Assembly (NCBI RefSeq): GCF_041296385.1
Contig: NC_091014.1
Span: 47,138,078 to 47,202,077 of the forward strand
Direction: 5' to 3'
DNA from: Aphelocoma coerulescens
Lineage: Eukaryota > Chordata > Aves > Passeriformes > Corvidae
Length of the DNA: 64,000 bases
Part shown: positions 38,601 to 48,650 of the stretch, piece after piece
Numbering within the stretch: position 1 is the stretch's first letter
How the letters are laid out: each line of letters opens with the position of its first letter
Notes under the pieces: model-generated
The model's database searches: none
Seen by the model: only the letters and a program-made list of their open reading frames with translations
Told to the model about the DNA's origin: nothing
Translations under genes and position numbers: made by a program

Positions 38601-41600
38601 TATGTTTTAAAGTCTAGGTATGAAACTTAGATTTTAATAGCTCTGATGACTAATTAGACTGATGCCTCCGAGGGCTGTTGGTGTATGACTTTGCTGATGT
38701 TTCCAGAATGAGTGAATATTTCTCAGGTGGTAAATTTAGTCTGCATGGCAAGGTCCTTACTCTTTTCCTGAAGTCTTGTGCTGTTTTCTTTCCCTTGTTG
38801 CTCATCTCCTTATCCCAGCCAGAGAAATTTCAATTTGGTGCTGAGTAGAGTTTGATGTAGCCAGTTGACTTGTGTTGGCTTTGATTGTTGTTAGCTTGGC
38901 ATGTGTAAGGTAAAACAACGTGTGTGTATTTCTGCTGGTGAAGCTTTGCATTGAAATAATGTCTGTGCTGTAAGTGATGGTTGGTGTCAGATTACTTTGT
39001 GGATCCAACCAACATTCCAAGTGTTCTGAAAGAATTCAAATTAGCACAGTTCTATTTAGAGTGGAGTTTGAAGAAGGTGAAGAAGTTAAGAGAATCGTAT
39101 CTAGGGGATCACTTCTCAACCCATGTTTAAGATGAAATAGGTTGAATGGCGATGATGGAGAGGAGAAGAATTGCTGGGCAGGGGAAATGCTGCTGTCTTG
39201 ATGCCAAAAGCAATGCAAAGCTGTCTTAATAGGTCTGTGTACTATGGCTGTTCTGTATCTGCCAACAGAAAAAATACATCAGATGTTATTTAATGTCTTT
39301 ACATAAATATAATATGGTAAAACTCGCTTGGGATTTTTTGGCAATAAACATGCATCTGATGAAAACCTGTAACTGATGTGACTTAAAATGCAGTCTATGT
39401 GTTGCAGATGTGTTTTCTTGAAAGTCTGTGTTCAGGCATCCCAGAGTTAGAAGTTACGCCAGTCTTTTACTTCCAGTACCTGAGATCTGGAGCCTTAAAT
39501 ACTGTGTTTTTCCTCTGACCTATACTTTCTGGAGTGGCTGGAAAGGTGTGCTGGCCCCTTTCCCAGTTGTAAGTTGCAGATACATTTAAACTGATCATAA
39601 AGGATTGTTAGTACTGGAGTCAGTAAGAGGGAGGGGAACTATTGCAAGCTTCTCATTGATGTAACTACCTTTCAGTCGCTGGAATCTAAAGGAAGGATTT
39701 TTTTCTTCCTCGCCTGAAATTCATTCCTCCTCAAGTAATGGGGGGGAAAACCATGGGCCTTTAGGAGAGGACTAGGAATAATATATAATTCATTCAGTTC
39801 CAAAAAGATGTTTGTTTCTTTATCTCCCTGTCTTTGGGAGATAACCTATATCTTTGGATTTATAACATGCTAGCTGGCATCTATACTCGATATAGTCAAA
39901 GAAGATTGCCTTCAGTAGGAGTTCCGTAGCACAAAAATCTGTGGAAAGAGAAAGTGAAGATTTCCTTTGGGTTTGCTGTATGTTTGAAGAAAGGAAAATG
40001 AACTAAGGTCTGTGTGCATCTGCTTAAGAAACACCTTGCTTTGTCAGGCCAGTGGTACCCATAGCACAGTACTCAGTCCCAGATAACTGCACTGTGCTGC
40101 ACTCTTCAGGAAGAACTTATGAGCTGTCCTCCTTATTCTTTCTCAGCATCTGGAACTGTTGTATTAGTCTCCTGTTCAGAGACTATTTTCAAGCATGGTT
40201 TTTGTAGTGCGGAATGATTGTCCATGAATAAATGAATTCATGTCCGCTTCACAGATTAACCTGGATTAGTCTATGGGCTTGAGGGTAATGTATCACTTAC
40301 CACAGTTGATGTTTTGGGCCCTTTTACAAAAAGGTGCTGAAAGTCATGTACTGAAAAGGTGTATCTCCAAGTACAGATAAATGTCTTTCTCTGTGGTGCT
40401 TGTGATCAAGGGATTGAAAATCAGCTTTGAATGGTAAAATAAAAGGAGTTTATAGTTTGCAAGTGAAAAAAGAATCTTGATATCACCATATTTATGTTTA
40501 TGTTTCTAAACTTAAAAGGTTCTACATCTTTTTGTATGCTGAAAAAATGGTACTTACAAAAATCAATGTCACAACAAAAGCATTCCAAAAATATGTTGTA
40601 GAGGATTATGTTCCATGGTCTAAGGGTTTCTAGACTCTTGTTGGGAGTGAAGGTGAGTAATTGTGAAGTTTTGGGTGCTGAGGATTGGAGAGAGAGTGGT
40701 TCCTAAATAAGTCTAAGCATTGTCCTTTTGCAATTCTTCCCCCAGAGAAGCATGCCATCGAGATATTGTGAATTTGCAATTGGAGATGATCAAGCAATTC
40801 CATATGCAGTTGGTACGTACAAAGACCATGATGGGAAATGTATTCACTTTTCAATTTTGGTAATACCAAATTTGGTAATACCAATCTTTTCTCAAAACTG
40901 AAAATGTATTTTGTTTATTAAGACCAAGAAAGGGAGGATTTGATATGGAGGGGGAAAGTACGAATGGGAATCTGTTAAATTGTTTTTTGATTGATTGATT
41001 AATAAAGGGAACCTGGGGTTTGAGTAGGTATGAATTCCATATTTCAGGAGTTTTAAACAAATGGAGATGTCCTTTGGAAAGGGCCAGAGTCTGGGGTAAG
41101 GAGAAGATAGATGGAATTGAAATAGAAAGTTTCACTTGTATGTACTATATGCATACTGAGCTGTTCTGTATTCTTTAGCTTCACCTTTTTATGAATCTTT
41201 GTTCTTTTGATCTGCGTTAAAAAGACCTTGTCTCAGTACTGAGCATTTAATGGAACCTGCATTAGGAGATTCTCATCCTGAAGAACTGCAAAATATCCTT
41301 TGATAAAATATTCACTAATGTATTAATGATCAAAATGCTGTATGTCAGCATAAAAAGGAAAATCTTACTTTTCTTATCAGAAGTTTTTAAAAACAGAATT
41401 ATCTGCATTATTTCATTTTCAAAAGAAATATGAAAGCCAGTAGGGTAAAACTGGAGTTACTAACTTTATTACTACTGATTGGGACTTTTTTTCTTTTCTG
41501 TAGAATGAAATGCATGCTTTACTTGAAAGATACTCTGTAAATGAAAGCTTAGTAGCTGAAATTGAGAGACTGCGAGAGGAAAACAAAAGACTGAGGACTC

Positions 41601-41608
41601 ACTTCTGA
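20528..41608 (+). CDS. NEDD1: NEDD1 gamma-tubulin ring complex targeting factor (complete, 14 coding exons)
   Basis: Fourteen exons (20520-20663, 22514-22608, 23992-24108, 25270-25410, 30400-30629, 31625-31826, 32774-32960, 36164-36295, 36474-36521, 36924-37141, 37868-38012, 38326-38482, 40746-40812, 41504-41608) give 659 residues, against 660 in human. NEDD1 recruits the gamma-tubulin ring complex to centrosomes and, with augmin, to spindle microtubules. Residues 1 to about 300 form a WD40 propeller, with W-D or Y-D strand ends at IKIWD (14-18), VNIWD (100-104), VTLWD (187-191) and IWQYD (272-276). Residues 308-550 are a Ser-rich linker holding the conserved SSLGDVFSP block. Residues about 551-659 are the helical gamma-tubulin-binding end, closing with the coiled coil [16 protein letters not shown]. 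The start ATG has a good context (gcagccATGc), and the N terminus [18 protein letters not shown] matches known NEDD1. Orthology is as sure as it can be without alignment. Confidence 0.97.
20664..22513 (+). other. NEDD1: NEDD1 intron with U12-type splice signals
   Basis: The 5' end is GTATCCTTT (20664-20672), and TCCTTAACTT (22495-22504) lies about 12 bases before the 3' splice site. These are the hallmark donor and branch-point sequences of minor-spliceosome introns, and there is no polypyrimidine tract before the terminal aag. Other open frames inside this intron (such as 22199-22471) show no gene features. Confidence 0.88.
22514..22608 (+). CDS. NEDD1: NEDD1 exon (residues 46-77)
   Basis: The acceptor is cttgtgacaaag, fixed because AT completes the Asn codon and the product ([18 protein letters not shown]) lines up with the WD40 strand of NEDD1. 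The donor is GGA|GTAAGT. Using the upstream AG at 22477-22478 would add 35 bases and shift the frame. Confidence 0.93.
23992..24108 (+). CDS. NEDD1: NEDD1 exon (residues 78-116)
   Basis: The acceptor is ttctttctccactag and the donor AAG|GTAAGT. 39 codons in phase 0/0 encode a complete WD repeat end ([20 protein letters not shown]). Confidence 0.97.
24109..25269 (+). other. NEDD1 intron, no internal feature
   Basis: AT-rich intron with GTAAGT donor and ccctttcccacag acceptor. I see no repeat or gene inside. Confidence 0.7.
25270..25410 (+). CDS. NEDD1: NEDD1 exon (residues 117-163)
   Basis: The acceptor is cctccctttcccacag and the donor CAG|GTAGGC. 47 codons in phase 0/0 encode [20 protein letters not shown] and the highly conserved [20 protein letters not shown]. 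Confidence 0.97.
25411..30399 (+). other. Largest NEDD1 intron, carries a CR1 element
   Basis: A 5-kb intron. Besides the CR1 3' end at 28715-29145 it contains a 206-codon antisense open frame (28025-28645) and smaller frames with no recognised product. Confidence 0.75.
28715..29145 (+). mobile_element. CR1 non-LTR retroposon, 5'-truncated 3' end
   Basis: The segment carries successive landmarks of the avian CR1 3' region: gagctgaggttgttcagcct, ggcacaggggggacctta, aggctgcccagggaagcga, and the tail ggtctttgagagcttttcca followed by a degenerate attctatg-type end. It lies in the same orientation as NEDD1. CR1 elements are usually truncated at the 5' end and lack target-site duplications, as seen here. 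Divergence looks moderate. Relatedness of the sequence just upstream (28540-28715) to CR1 is possible but not shown. Confidence 0.93.
30400..30629 (+). CDS. NEDD1: NEDD1 exon (residues 164-239)
   Basis: The acceptor is tatgtctgttttacag and the donor AA|GTGAGT. It encodes two propeller blades, with [20 protein letters not shown] leading to VTLWD, then [20 protein letters not shown] leading to ILYD. Confidence 0.97.
30630..31624 (+). other. NEDD1 intron with (TA)n and T-run
   Basis: Plain intron. A short (TA)n followed by a 14-base T run lies at 31532-31555. The acceptor is tttcatatttgaag. Confidence 0.7.
31625..31826 (+). CDS. NEDD1: NEDD1 exon (residues 240-307)
   Basis: The first base completes the Lys codon split by the previous exon; the donor is AAG|GTAAAA, which is weak at +5. 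It encodes the last WD40 blade ([20 protein letters not shown], then IWQYD) and the start of the linker. Confidence 0.96.
32774..32960 (+). CDS. NEDD1: NEDD1 exon (residues 308-369)
   Basis: The acceptor is attttttcttcag and the donor ACAG|GTAATG. It encodes the start of the poorly conserved Ser/Asn/Lys-rich linker after the propeller. Confidence 0.93.
34677..35142 (-). mobile_element. Endogenous retroviral 3' LTR, antisense in NEDD1 intron
   Basis: Read on the minus strand this 466-bp segment starts TGTCACAGGG and ends TTACA (TGT...ACA termini). It has a TATA-like TTTAAAAAGG (near 34876-34886) and about 100 bases later an AATAAA (34776-34781), the order expected of U3, R and U5. The two flanks share no target-site duplication. 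That fits a 3' LTR whose internal part continues at 35143 and whose 5' LTR has been lost. The termini and the ERV-L-like look are my reading; the family cannot be named without a repeat library. Confidence 0.75.
35143..35370 (-). pseudogene. Degraded retroviral internal remnant next to the LTR
   Basis: Directly upstream of the LTR on the minus strand is a protein-like frame, interrupted by at least one stop, that ends in a stop about 25 bases before the LTR start. The position suggests the 3' end of the last retroviral gene. It is short and broken with no intact domain; what the gene encoded cannot be decided. Rightward of about 35370 similarity to coding sequence fades. Confidence 0.5.
36164..36295 (+). 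CDS. NEDD1: NEDD1 exon (residues 370-413)
   Basis: The acceptor is ttgtcctttgaag and the donor GATG|GTAAGT. Phase 1/1, 132 nt. It encodes the conserved linker block [13 protein letters not shown], which contains a Ser-Pro site. Confidence 0.95.
36474..36521 (+). CDS. NEDD1: NEDD1 small exon (residues 414-429)
   Basis: 48 nt, phase 1/1, with acceptor tctgctattttgtag and donor AATG|GTAAGC. It encodes [15 protein letters not shown]. Its length and symmetric phase allow in-frame skipping. Confidence 0.92.
36924..37141 (+). CDS. NEDD1: NEDD1 exon (residues 430-502)
   Basis: The acceptor is cttttttattttag and the donor CAG|GTATTC. Product landmarks are [31 protein letters not shown] and [11 protein letters not shown], all recognisable NEDD1 linker motifs with Ser-Pro sites. 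Confidence 0.95.
37142..37867 (+). other. NEDD1 intron, no internal feature
   Basis: Ordinary AT-rich intron with donor GTATTC and acceptor ttgttgtcag. No repeat or gene recognised. Confidence 0.7.
37868..38012 (+). CDS. NEDD1: NEDD1 exon (residues 503-550)
   Basis: The acceptor is tttgttgtcag and the donor ACAA|GTAAGT. It encodes a Ser-rich segment with Ser-Pro (519-520) and Thr-Pro (523-524) sites and ends ...VNGTTST, the area where human NEDD1 has its Cdk1/Plk1 docking threonine. Confidence 0.92.
38326..38482 (+). CDS. NEDD1: NEDD1 exon (residues 551-602)
   Basis: The acceptor is ttttcaattgtaaag and the donor TTCAG|GTACTT. It opens the C-terminal helical domain: [16 protein letters not shown] and [20 protein letters not shown], nearly identical to mammalian NEDD1. 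Confidence 0.97.
38483..40745 (+). other. NEDD1 intron, no internal gene
   Basis: A 2.3-kb intron; short chance frames only. The acceptor is caattcttcccccag. Confidence 0.7.
40746..40812 (+). CDS. NEDD1: NEDD1 exon (residues 603-625)
   Basis: One base completes Arg603, then 22 codons encode [20 protein letters not shown], part of the gamma-tubulin-binding helix. Too short to be seen as an open frame; fixed by phase, splice sites and similarity. Confidence 0.97.
40856..40885. repeat. Tandem pair of perfect palindromes
   Basis: TTTGGTAATACCAAA (40856-40870) is an odd palindrome around one A and is followed at once by TTTGGTAATACCAAT. It lies 43 bases after the donor of the 67-nt NEDD1 exon. 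Confidence 0.9.
41504..41608 (+). CDS. NEDD1: NEDD1 terminal coding exon (residues 626-659)
   Basis: The acceptor is tttttcttttctgtag and the stop is TGA at 41606-41608. It encodes [20 protein letters not shown] and the leucine-heptad end [13 protein letters not shown]. Confidence 0.97.
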   Translation, partial: NEMHALLERYSVNESLVAEIERLREENKRLRTHF

Positions 41609-43790
41609 AAGATTTACTTTGCTAATTTTATTAGCGTGAACTCACTGCAGGTGATGTGTTGTCTATGGCAGATCGTCTATCATCATTGAAGTATTGTTTG
41701 AAGACCTGCTATTATTTTGAACATGAATCTGTTCTTCTAAATAACTGGTGTAAGATACTATATGTAATTATAAAATTTGTAGCAGATAGGCACTGTATAA
41801 GGAACATTTGCATCCTCATGCTAACCACCTTGAAACGCAGCCATCTAACAGAAAAACTGAAAGGACGAGTACATTATTGGAGTTTTAGCAATACGTAAAG
41901 TGCCTTTTCATAAACGAAATTAAACCAGGACAGATGCTTTTACTGTAAGAACTTTTTTATATATACCTACTTTTCTATCTGCTTCTTTATTCTGCTGCTG
42001 TCAGAAACAATCACTACATCTTGCCTTTCAGATACTTTTCTTGAAGACAAAGGGGAGCGAAAGCTCCTCTTTTGCACAACACGGAGTCTTGTTTACAAAG
42101 AATTGGAAAGTACAGTAGTCAGTTAAGTTTATTCAACTGGCAACTCTTCAGTCCTGAGTAAAACTAGAGCTTGAAAATATTCCCAGATTTGGTGCCACAA
42201 TCTTTCTTGTTGAATTCATAAGTTTGTTGTTCTAACAAATGCTACATCAACTACACAATCAGATTTTGTTATTACTTTGGCTATGAATTAGAATTCTTTT
42301 TATTTACATGTATTTGAGTGTTGTCATAGCTTGTCTGATTTGAATGCAACTTTAGTCTTCAAAATGTAAGTATATTAATAATATAGCCATTAATAATGCG
42401 GCAATGTGTAAATGAGGTCTTTCAGTCTTTGACTCAAACACCTTTTGTGCCCAACCTCCCCTTCCATTCATAGTGAACTACACTTAATACTGAGCAGTTT
42501 TGTTGCAATTTTGAGTCTTCTTGGTTAGCATTATTGTGGCCTTCTTGAGATAGCTGCCTAACAAATCTATTATCTTGTATGACTAACAGCCATTAAAGAG
42601 AGATCATTACTTCAGTAGCATAATAGTATCATACTGGTGTGTAAACATTTCTGAAATGAAGCTCAGTGTGAAGTCCTGACTGTTGAAGTGTGTGGGATAT
42701 TTGGCGTGGCCTTTATTTTGACAAGAAGATTTAATTTAATCTTAAATTTTAAATTTCTTTAAAAATTAAATTAAAATGTTAAAGTGAGTGAAATTTTTTT
42801 CTGAAAGACGACTTCTACAGGTGTTTTGTGCTATTTAAGTTGTTCTAGAGGCTTCTTAATTTTCCCTCTAGTACTTGCTTGTTTCTTTTCACAAATTCAA
42901 AACTCAAAGGAAGTCTGAAGAGCATGGCAGGTTAGTTAGTTACAACACCTAGTGTTTAAATCCATGATGACACTCTTCTACTAAATGAGTAGATAAATAA
43001 TGAAAGCCATACTATATAGTGTAACTTATTTTTATATCTTGCAAAACTAAAGAAAAACTCCAAACCTGTCTATAACTTTTCCTTACGTTTTTTTTAAAAA
43101 GAGGCTTCCTTTTTGTAACGTTATTCAATGAAAAACAGTCTTGTAGCAAAATGAGGGTGTTCAAGTAGCCTTTAATATTAGGAAAATGACTTTAAATGTT
43201 TGTTCTACTGCTTTTATAAGCTTTAAAAAATATTTCTATATTACATATAACTTCATAGTGAAAGGAAGCAAAGAACATTGGGGTTTTTTACTAACTTAAC
43301 ATGCAGTCTAGAGAGCTCTATGGTAAGTTCACGTGATTTGTAAGCTTGACCTATAGACTACACAATTCATGAAGACAGTAGTAGTTGAAGGTAGCAAAAA
43401 TATCTTAGCATTCTTCTACGTGCTTTCCAGTGTTAATGAAGTAACCTTGCATATTTCCGTCTCTTGGTTTGTTTCTTCAAGTGCTCTTGCAGGTGTACCT
43501 GGATGACAGCAGGGAATTAGACAAGTATCTTGGGTATTTTGCTTGTAGGTAATTTGTTTTCTTGACTCAGAACTGTATAATGCTTTTAATTCCCAAATGG
43601 TAGTGACTAGAGCAAGAGTGATTAAAAAGATTTTTAGGGCTTTTGTCCGTATCTCAGGATTACTGTAGCGCAAGTGGCTACACATGGTGTGTGGAGACCC
43701 ACTCTGCCTATCACTATAAGGGTATGTTTTGCCTTGTACTCAATCTGATTTGTATGTTAAAATAAAGCTTGTTTTAACCTTTTTGAGGAA
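41609..43790 (+). other. NEDD1: NEDD1 3'UTR
   Basis: AT-rich untranslated region. Weak ATTAAA signals at 41919-41924 and 42592-42597 may give short forms; a canonical AATAAA at 43761-43766, followed within about 20 bases by T- and GT-rich sequence, is the best main site. An AU-only inverted repeat, TTTAATTTAAT (42730-42740) against ATTAAATTAAA (42765-42775), can form a stem-loop. Confidence 0.75.
43761..43766 (+). terminator. NEDD1: Likely NEDD1 polyadenylation signal AATAAA
   Basis: Canonical hexamer followed by gcttgttttaacctttttg. It is the only canonical AATAAA seen in the 2.2 kb after the NEDD1 stop. Confidence 0.7.
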
Positions 43791-46700
43791 AAAGCTGTGG
43801 TGACCTGCTTATTAAAGAGAATAATCTGTATTGTAATTGTTATACCTCATCAGGCATGCTCTACCTGAAATTCTGGAGTAATCGCTCTTCTGCCTCTGTG
43901 GCTTCGTGTAGACCATCCAATCACTTCCACAGAAATGTTCACAACACCTCATGTTCTTGGAGTAAAGGACAGATGAGCAGTTTCCCCTTCCAACTTGAAA
44001 ACTTGCAGTCATGCCAGAGAGATCATGTTCACAGCTAAAAATCGTGTTCAAGCACATGTTTTGGGCAGCGAGAATGATCTTGTCTCAGAAGGTCTTGGTG
44101 AGCTGGAGATCCTGCATCTTCTTCATGTTAAACTTAACGGATGTTTAATTTTTTAAATTCCCTTCTCTCATATGAATACAGACTTAACTGTGATGAGAAG
44201 TTTATTTGCAGGTTCCAGGTAGGTAGGGTTTGAAAACTGATTTTGACTAATTGATTTATTCTCATAAAAATGCAAAATGCCAGCATGTTCTTACTTCCTG
44301 GCTGCAGTCCACCAGTGCTGGATACACACGCTGTACTCTTCATAAGCACGACAAGGATGAATTTGAAAGTTGCACATTGCCCTCCTGTACAAGGAACATG
44401 GCATACTAGGAGAAAGAACATGCTTTACGGACTGCATTGCCAAATTGTACAGTTCCTTTCCAGGAGATATCCTAGATACTAAAGCTAAAGATGAAAAATG
44501 ATTGTAGATTATTTGCATATAAAGGTAACAGATCTGATACTGCTGAGTGCTTAGGGTTGACAGGTGCTGTGTCTGTGCTTGCCCACCAGTGCACTTGTGT
44601 CTGCGTGTCATTACTGCTGCGTGTCAAGAGCTGCACTTTCTGGTCTGTCTGTGTACAGCCATTTTCACATCACCTCAGGCCATGCATCTGGGCGATGCTG
44701 AACAGATTTCTCAGCTGTGGAAAAAATCTTGTATTCTTTCTTAAGCATCCTGTGCCAGGCACACTGGCAAAGATAAGCTACAAGGTCAGAGGGACAAGAA
44801 TAAAAAATTCTGAGGTGTTTTCAGAATTAACTGTGAAATTAGCTGTGATGCTGGATGTCTCTCTGTAGCCAAGGAAGTAGAGACACTACCTGTGCACATT
44901 TTCATATTTGTCTTGGCACAGCTATAGGCTAAGGAAACTTAACAGTGGAATCATAATGACTGTTTCAAAAGTCATGGAAAGCATATATTTTTTTTAGCTG
45001 ATTCTGGCAGTTGAAGCTGTGATAGACTTGTGGGACTAAGCCACACATCCTTCAGATGTTCCGATGTGGACAATGTCGTATCTAGTGTGCTGTCTACAGC
45101 AGTTGTTAATAGCACTTTTTGCTGCATCACCACTTGTACTAAAATTGGGGGCTCATGAGATGTTTCCAATTTTTTTTGTGTGGAAAGCTGTACTAGAGCT
45201 AGAATGTATATCTAACATTTTCAAAATAAACTTGGGGCAGTGCATATAAAACTGTGGGTTATTAAGAGCATCTTTGAGATGGTGGGGGGGGGGTGATGAC
45301 ACAAGAAAAACTGTTCTTGGGGAGCAAGCTTAGACTCCACTAAATCTGCAGAAACTTAGAGATTATTCTCTCTTCACCTGGATGTAAACAACAATTGACT
45401 GAAAACGAAGGAAAGAGAAGTGTGGGCTGCTGATACTTATTCCTTAGCCTCATAAGCACTTAAAACATCCAGACCTAAACTCAAGTAGAAAGCAGCATTC
45501 CCTGTTCTGGAGAGACTGTATCATGGCTGAAGATAGTTGGTGGAGTAACAGCTGCCCTATTTATTTTGGACTGTGCCTATCCTGAACCACTTCTGGCCTC
45601 CAAATGCTGGTGCAGCATAAACAGTAATGCCCATGCTGTTTTGGGGCTAAACCATTTAGAATTTTCTAAATGTCTGGCTTGGGGCTCTAAAATTGGCTGA
45701 TGAGCAGCCAAAGCCATCCACTCTCCATCACGTACTAGAACAGTTCTCTGAAACAGCTGCCCAGCTTTGTTGTCCCATATAGCCACTGGCCTAGTTGCAG
45801 ACATGATTTTGGAGGGAGTTTAAACCTGTTATACCTCTGAGGATCGCCTGAGATGTGTTCTGGTGGTAGAAGCTTCTGTTGCTCTTACTAGCAGAGTATT
45901 TCTCTCCCTCAGTTCTAACGTGTGATTTGCAGCACAAATGCTCACGCCTTGGGCTCTCTTGAATTCCTCATTTGTCCTCTCATTCCAGCTAAAAATACCA
46001 AGGCTCATATAATGGAAAGTTATGGTTCCTTTCCAATTTCTTACACTACAAAGTTCTGTCTCTTTATGGAAATCACTGAGAGACAATGCTTTTTCAGCCT
46101 ATTATTTTGCAAGAATGATAATTCTGATTTATTCTTTTCATCCCTGCTTGTCCTCTGAGTAATGGAGAAGGAATGAAATTACAGAGAGAAAAGGACGCAT
46201 GAGAAAAGAACACAATTTCCAATACAGGTTACTTACATACAAGTGCCCTTTCTGGTTATAAAAATACACATTAACACAGGGCAGAAGTGTTTCAGAATTG
46301 ATTTAAAAAAATTAGTACTATAAATAAATACTAGTGCTCAGTTGCATTACTATAACACTACTTACCAGAATGCCTGAATACCCAGAGGTGTCCAGCTGGG
46401 GATATTTTTTATAATTATCAAGTTGCAGAGGGTGAGCTGTGTTTTCTGAATAGCAATTCTTCATATTTTCATCAGGTCTTAGACTGGCTAATCATAAATT
46501 AGGGTGAACAAACCCAATTAAGCATTTTTTAAAAGTTTTGGGCTAAGTAGATGGAATTGCCTCCCTAATTTCGTAGCATCTAAACTAAAGCAGTTCTGGG
46601 GTTTCTGCTGTTCCAGTTCTCATCACTGGACTTTTTTATGATGCAATTTATCCAAGTCCACCTGAATAAACAGAAAGGGTGCAAGATCTATCTAAAGCTT

Positions 46701-48203
46701 TAAGGGTCAAAGCACTTGAGTGGATGGCAGTAAGTGGCAGACCAAAGTTTTAAATTTCCAATGTTACACAAGTGTCTGCAATTTGTCCTCTGGTTGTTAC
46801 TGAAATACACCCTCTTGACAAGAGAAGTCAGCAAATTAAGGCAAACTTAAATTAAATAGACCCTATGTCCTCATGCCATGATATCCAAAATTCTTTCCAT
46901 GACATGTTTGCCTTAATGAAATTGCATGTGGTGCTGGAGGTCACATTCCTCATTGTCTCCACGGTTTGGAGAAAAAATGTCACTGCACTGTATCCACAAT
47001 ACTTGTCCCTGGAGTCCTGTCTCTTAGCAGCTCCTCCAGCTTTGAGAAAGCTGCTGACTCCCCACCTCTCAGCAGTAGCAGGAGGAATTACAAGTTTCCT
47101 TCCCCTGGGAGACATTTGGCCCTGCTTCTAGAGCCCCTCTCCAGGGTGGTGCATTCTGCCAGTGCCCATATCCTGCTGCAGGGTGTCCTTCCACAAGGAT
47201 GTGCTGCACCAGATGCAGGTCACACCATTAACTGACACTCACTTCACATGGCGTGGATGGGTAAGGCTCACGAATATACATAAATGCCATTGCTTGTTTC
47301 CATGGTAACTTTGATGCTTCAGAATGGAAAAGGCAAAAAAGCCAGGAACAACAGGAGACCTGCAGGGAGGTAACAGCACTTCAATCACATATATCTGAGT
47401 TGCCCTGTGCTATTCTGCAGTGCCAGAAATCCCAGCTATGCCAGATGATCATGCTATGATGATACTCCAATGATAGTATGATTTCTGTATTTACCCACCC
47501 CATAGCTGATTTTGCTATTTATTTTGTGTAGTTTTGGGGTTAGTTTCTACACCAGGTATTAGCCAAACAGCAGTGGCATCGGTTGTGACTGCTATGTATC
47601 CTCTGAGGACAATATAGAGATCAGTGGTATGAATGCTTTGAAAGCTATGCCATGCTTTGTAGAAATACAGGGGTTTAGGTATGAAACCCACATGGGAGTA
47701 CCAGTGGGACCAAACAAGATAAGCATTACTCTACCTTTTTAAAGCTGTTTATCTTTGTAAAGTTGAAATGAACTTTGATCTCATTTAGTTAATTGACAGT
47801 ACTTAATTGTTGCTGACCTCTCACAAGTTTAATGCCTAGTCATGTAGTGTATGCATTCGTTTCACTGCTGAAAGCTGTCTCTTTCTTACTTCAGCGGCAA
47901 TTGTGTGGCAAACTTCATGGGAAGAGTAATCTGGTACTGAGTGAGAGAATTGGTAGCTTGACAGTATTTCAATCTCAGCAATGACCAAGGCTTTTATACT
48001 TGCAGAAATGACAAGTCTCATCACCACAACCACCACCTAATCATCATCTTTGTCAAGAGGTCTCCCTCAGGGCAAGGTAAATGCTAAGGAAAATCTCCTG
48101 TCCGACTATCCAGGAGCCACCCTGGCAGTCACACATGCACCACCTGAGCTGGGACCGAAGTCCTTTCACAGCTACACACCACACACTCAACATAGTCAGA
48201 CCA
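43791..48203. other. Intergenic region downstream of NEDD1
   Basis: No protein gene recognised. Frames of 60-125 codons on both strands overlap each other and lack splice or domain support. A run of ten Gs lies near 45283-45292. Confidence 0.6.
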
Positions 48204-48650
48204 TGTTTCCTTGCCTCCTTACCGACTCGTCTCCAGGTTTTCTATAGCAGAGTCTCAGACGTCCCGATCCTTAAAATGTTTTAATCTGGGTGCAATAACT
48301 AAATAACAAAATAACAGCTCGAGCTGGTGCCTCCGAGGAGGGACCACGAACAAAGGAAACCCTGGGCTTTTATCCCTTTAGAGTCTTAGTCCGCCAAGTG
48401 TGGGGATCGTCGGCTCCTGCCGCGGCTCTGAGTGCCCGGTCCCCTGGTCAGAGCCACAGGTTCCCGGGCCCTTTGTTACGCAAAGGGCGGCACTTCACGG
48501 CCCCTTGCCTGAGGCTCTCGCAGCTTGCAAACAGAGCTACCTGCACGAAACGTATTCCTCAACAGTAAAGAAAGCAAAATATTTCGTATATAGTCCTTAG
48601 ATTTCACCGATGATTTACACTGCTCGTGACTTTCGCCTGTTCCCATCAGT
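48204..48650 (-). mobile_element. LTR-like element with a minus-strand core promoter
   Basis: On the minus strand there is a TATA box GGGATAAAAGCCC (48364-48376), then about 87 bases on an ATTAAA (48280-48285), then a short U5-like stretch ending ...ACA near 48204. Upstream lies a moderately GC-rich U3-like part. Possible 5' ends with TG lie at 48619 or 48648. No matching target-site duplication was found, so the limits are approximate. An ordinary TATA promoter is the alternative. Confidence 0.45.

Noticed and set aside
44291..44868. Cluster of overlapping frames on both strands
   Set aside because: Mutually overlapping with no domain, signal peptide or splice logic; treated as intergenic.
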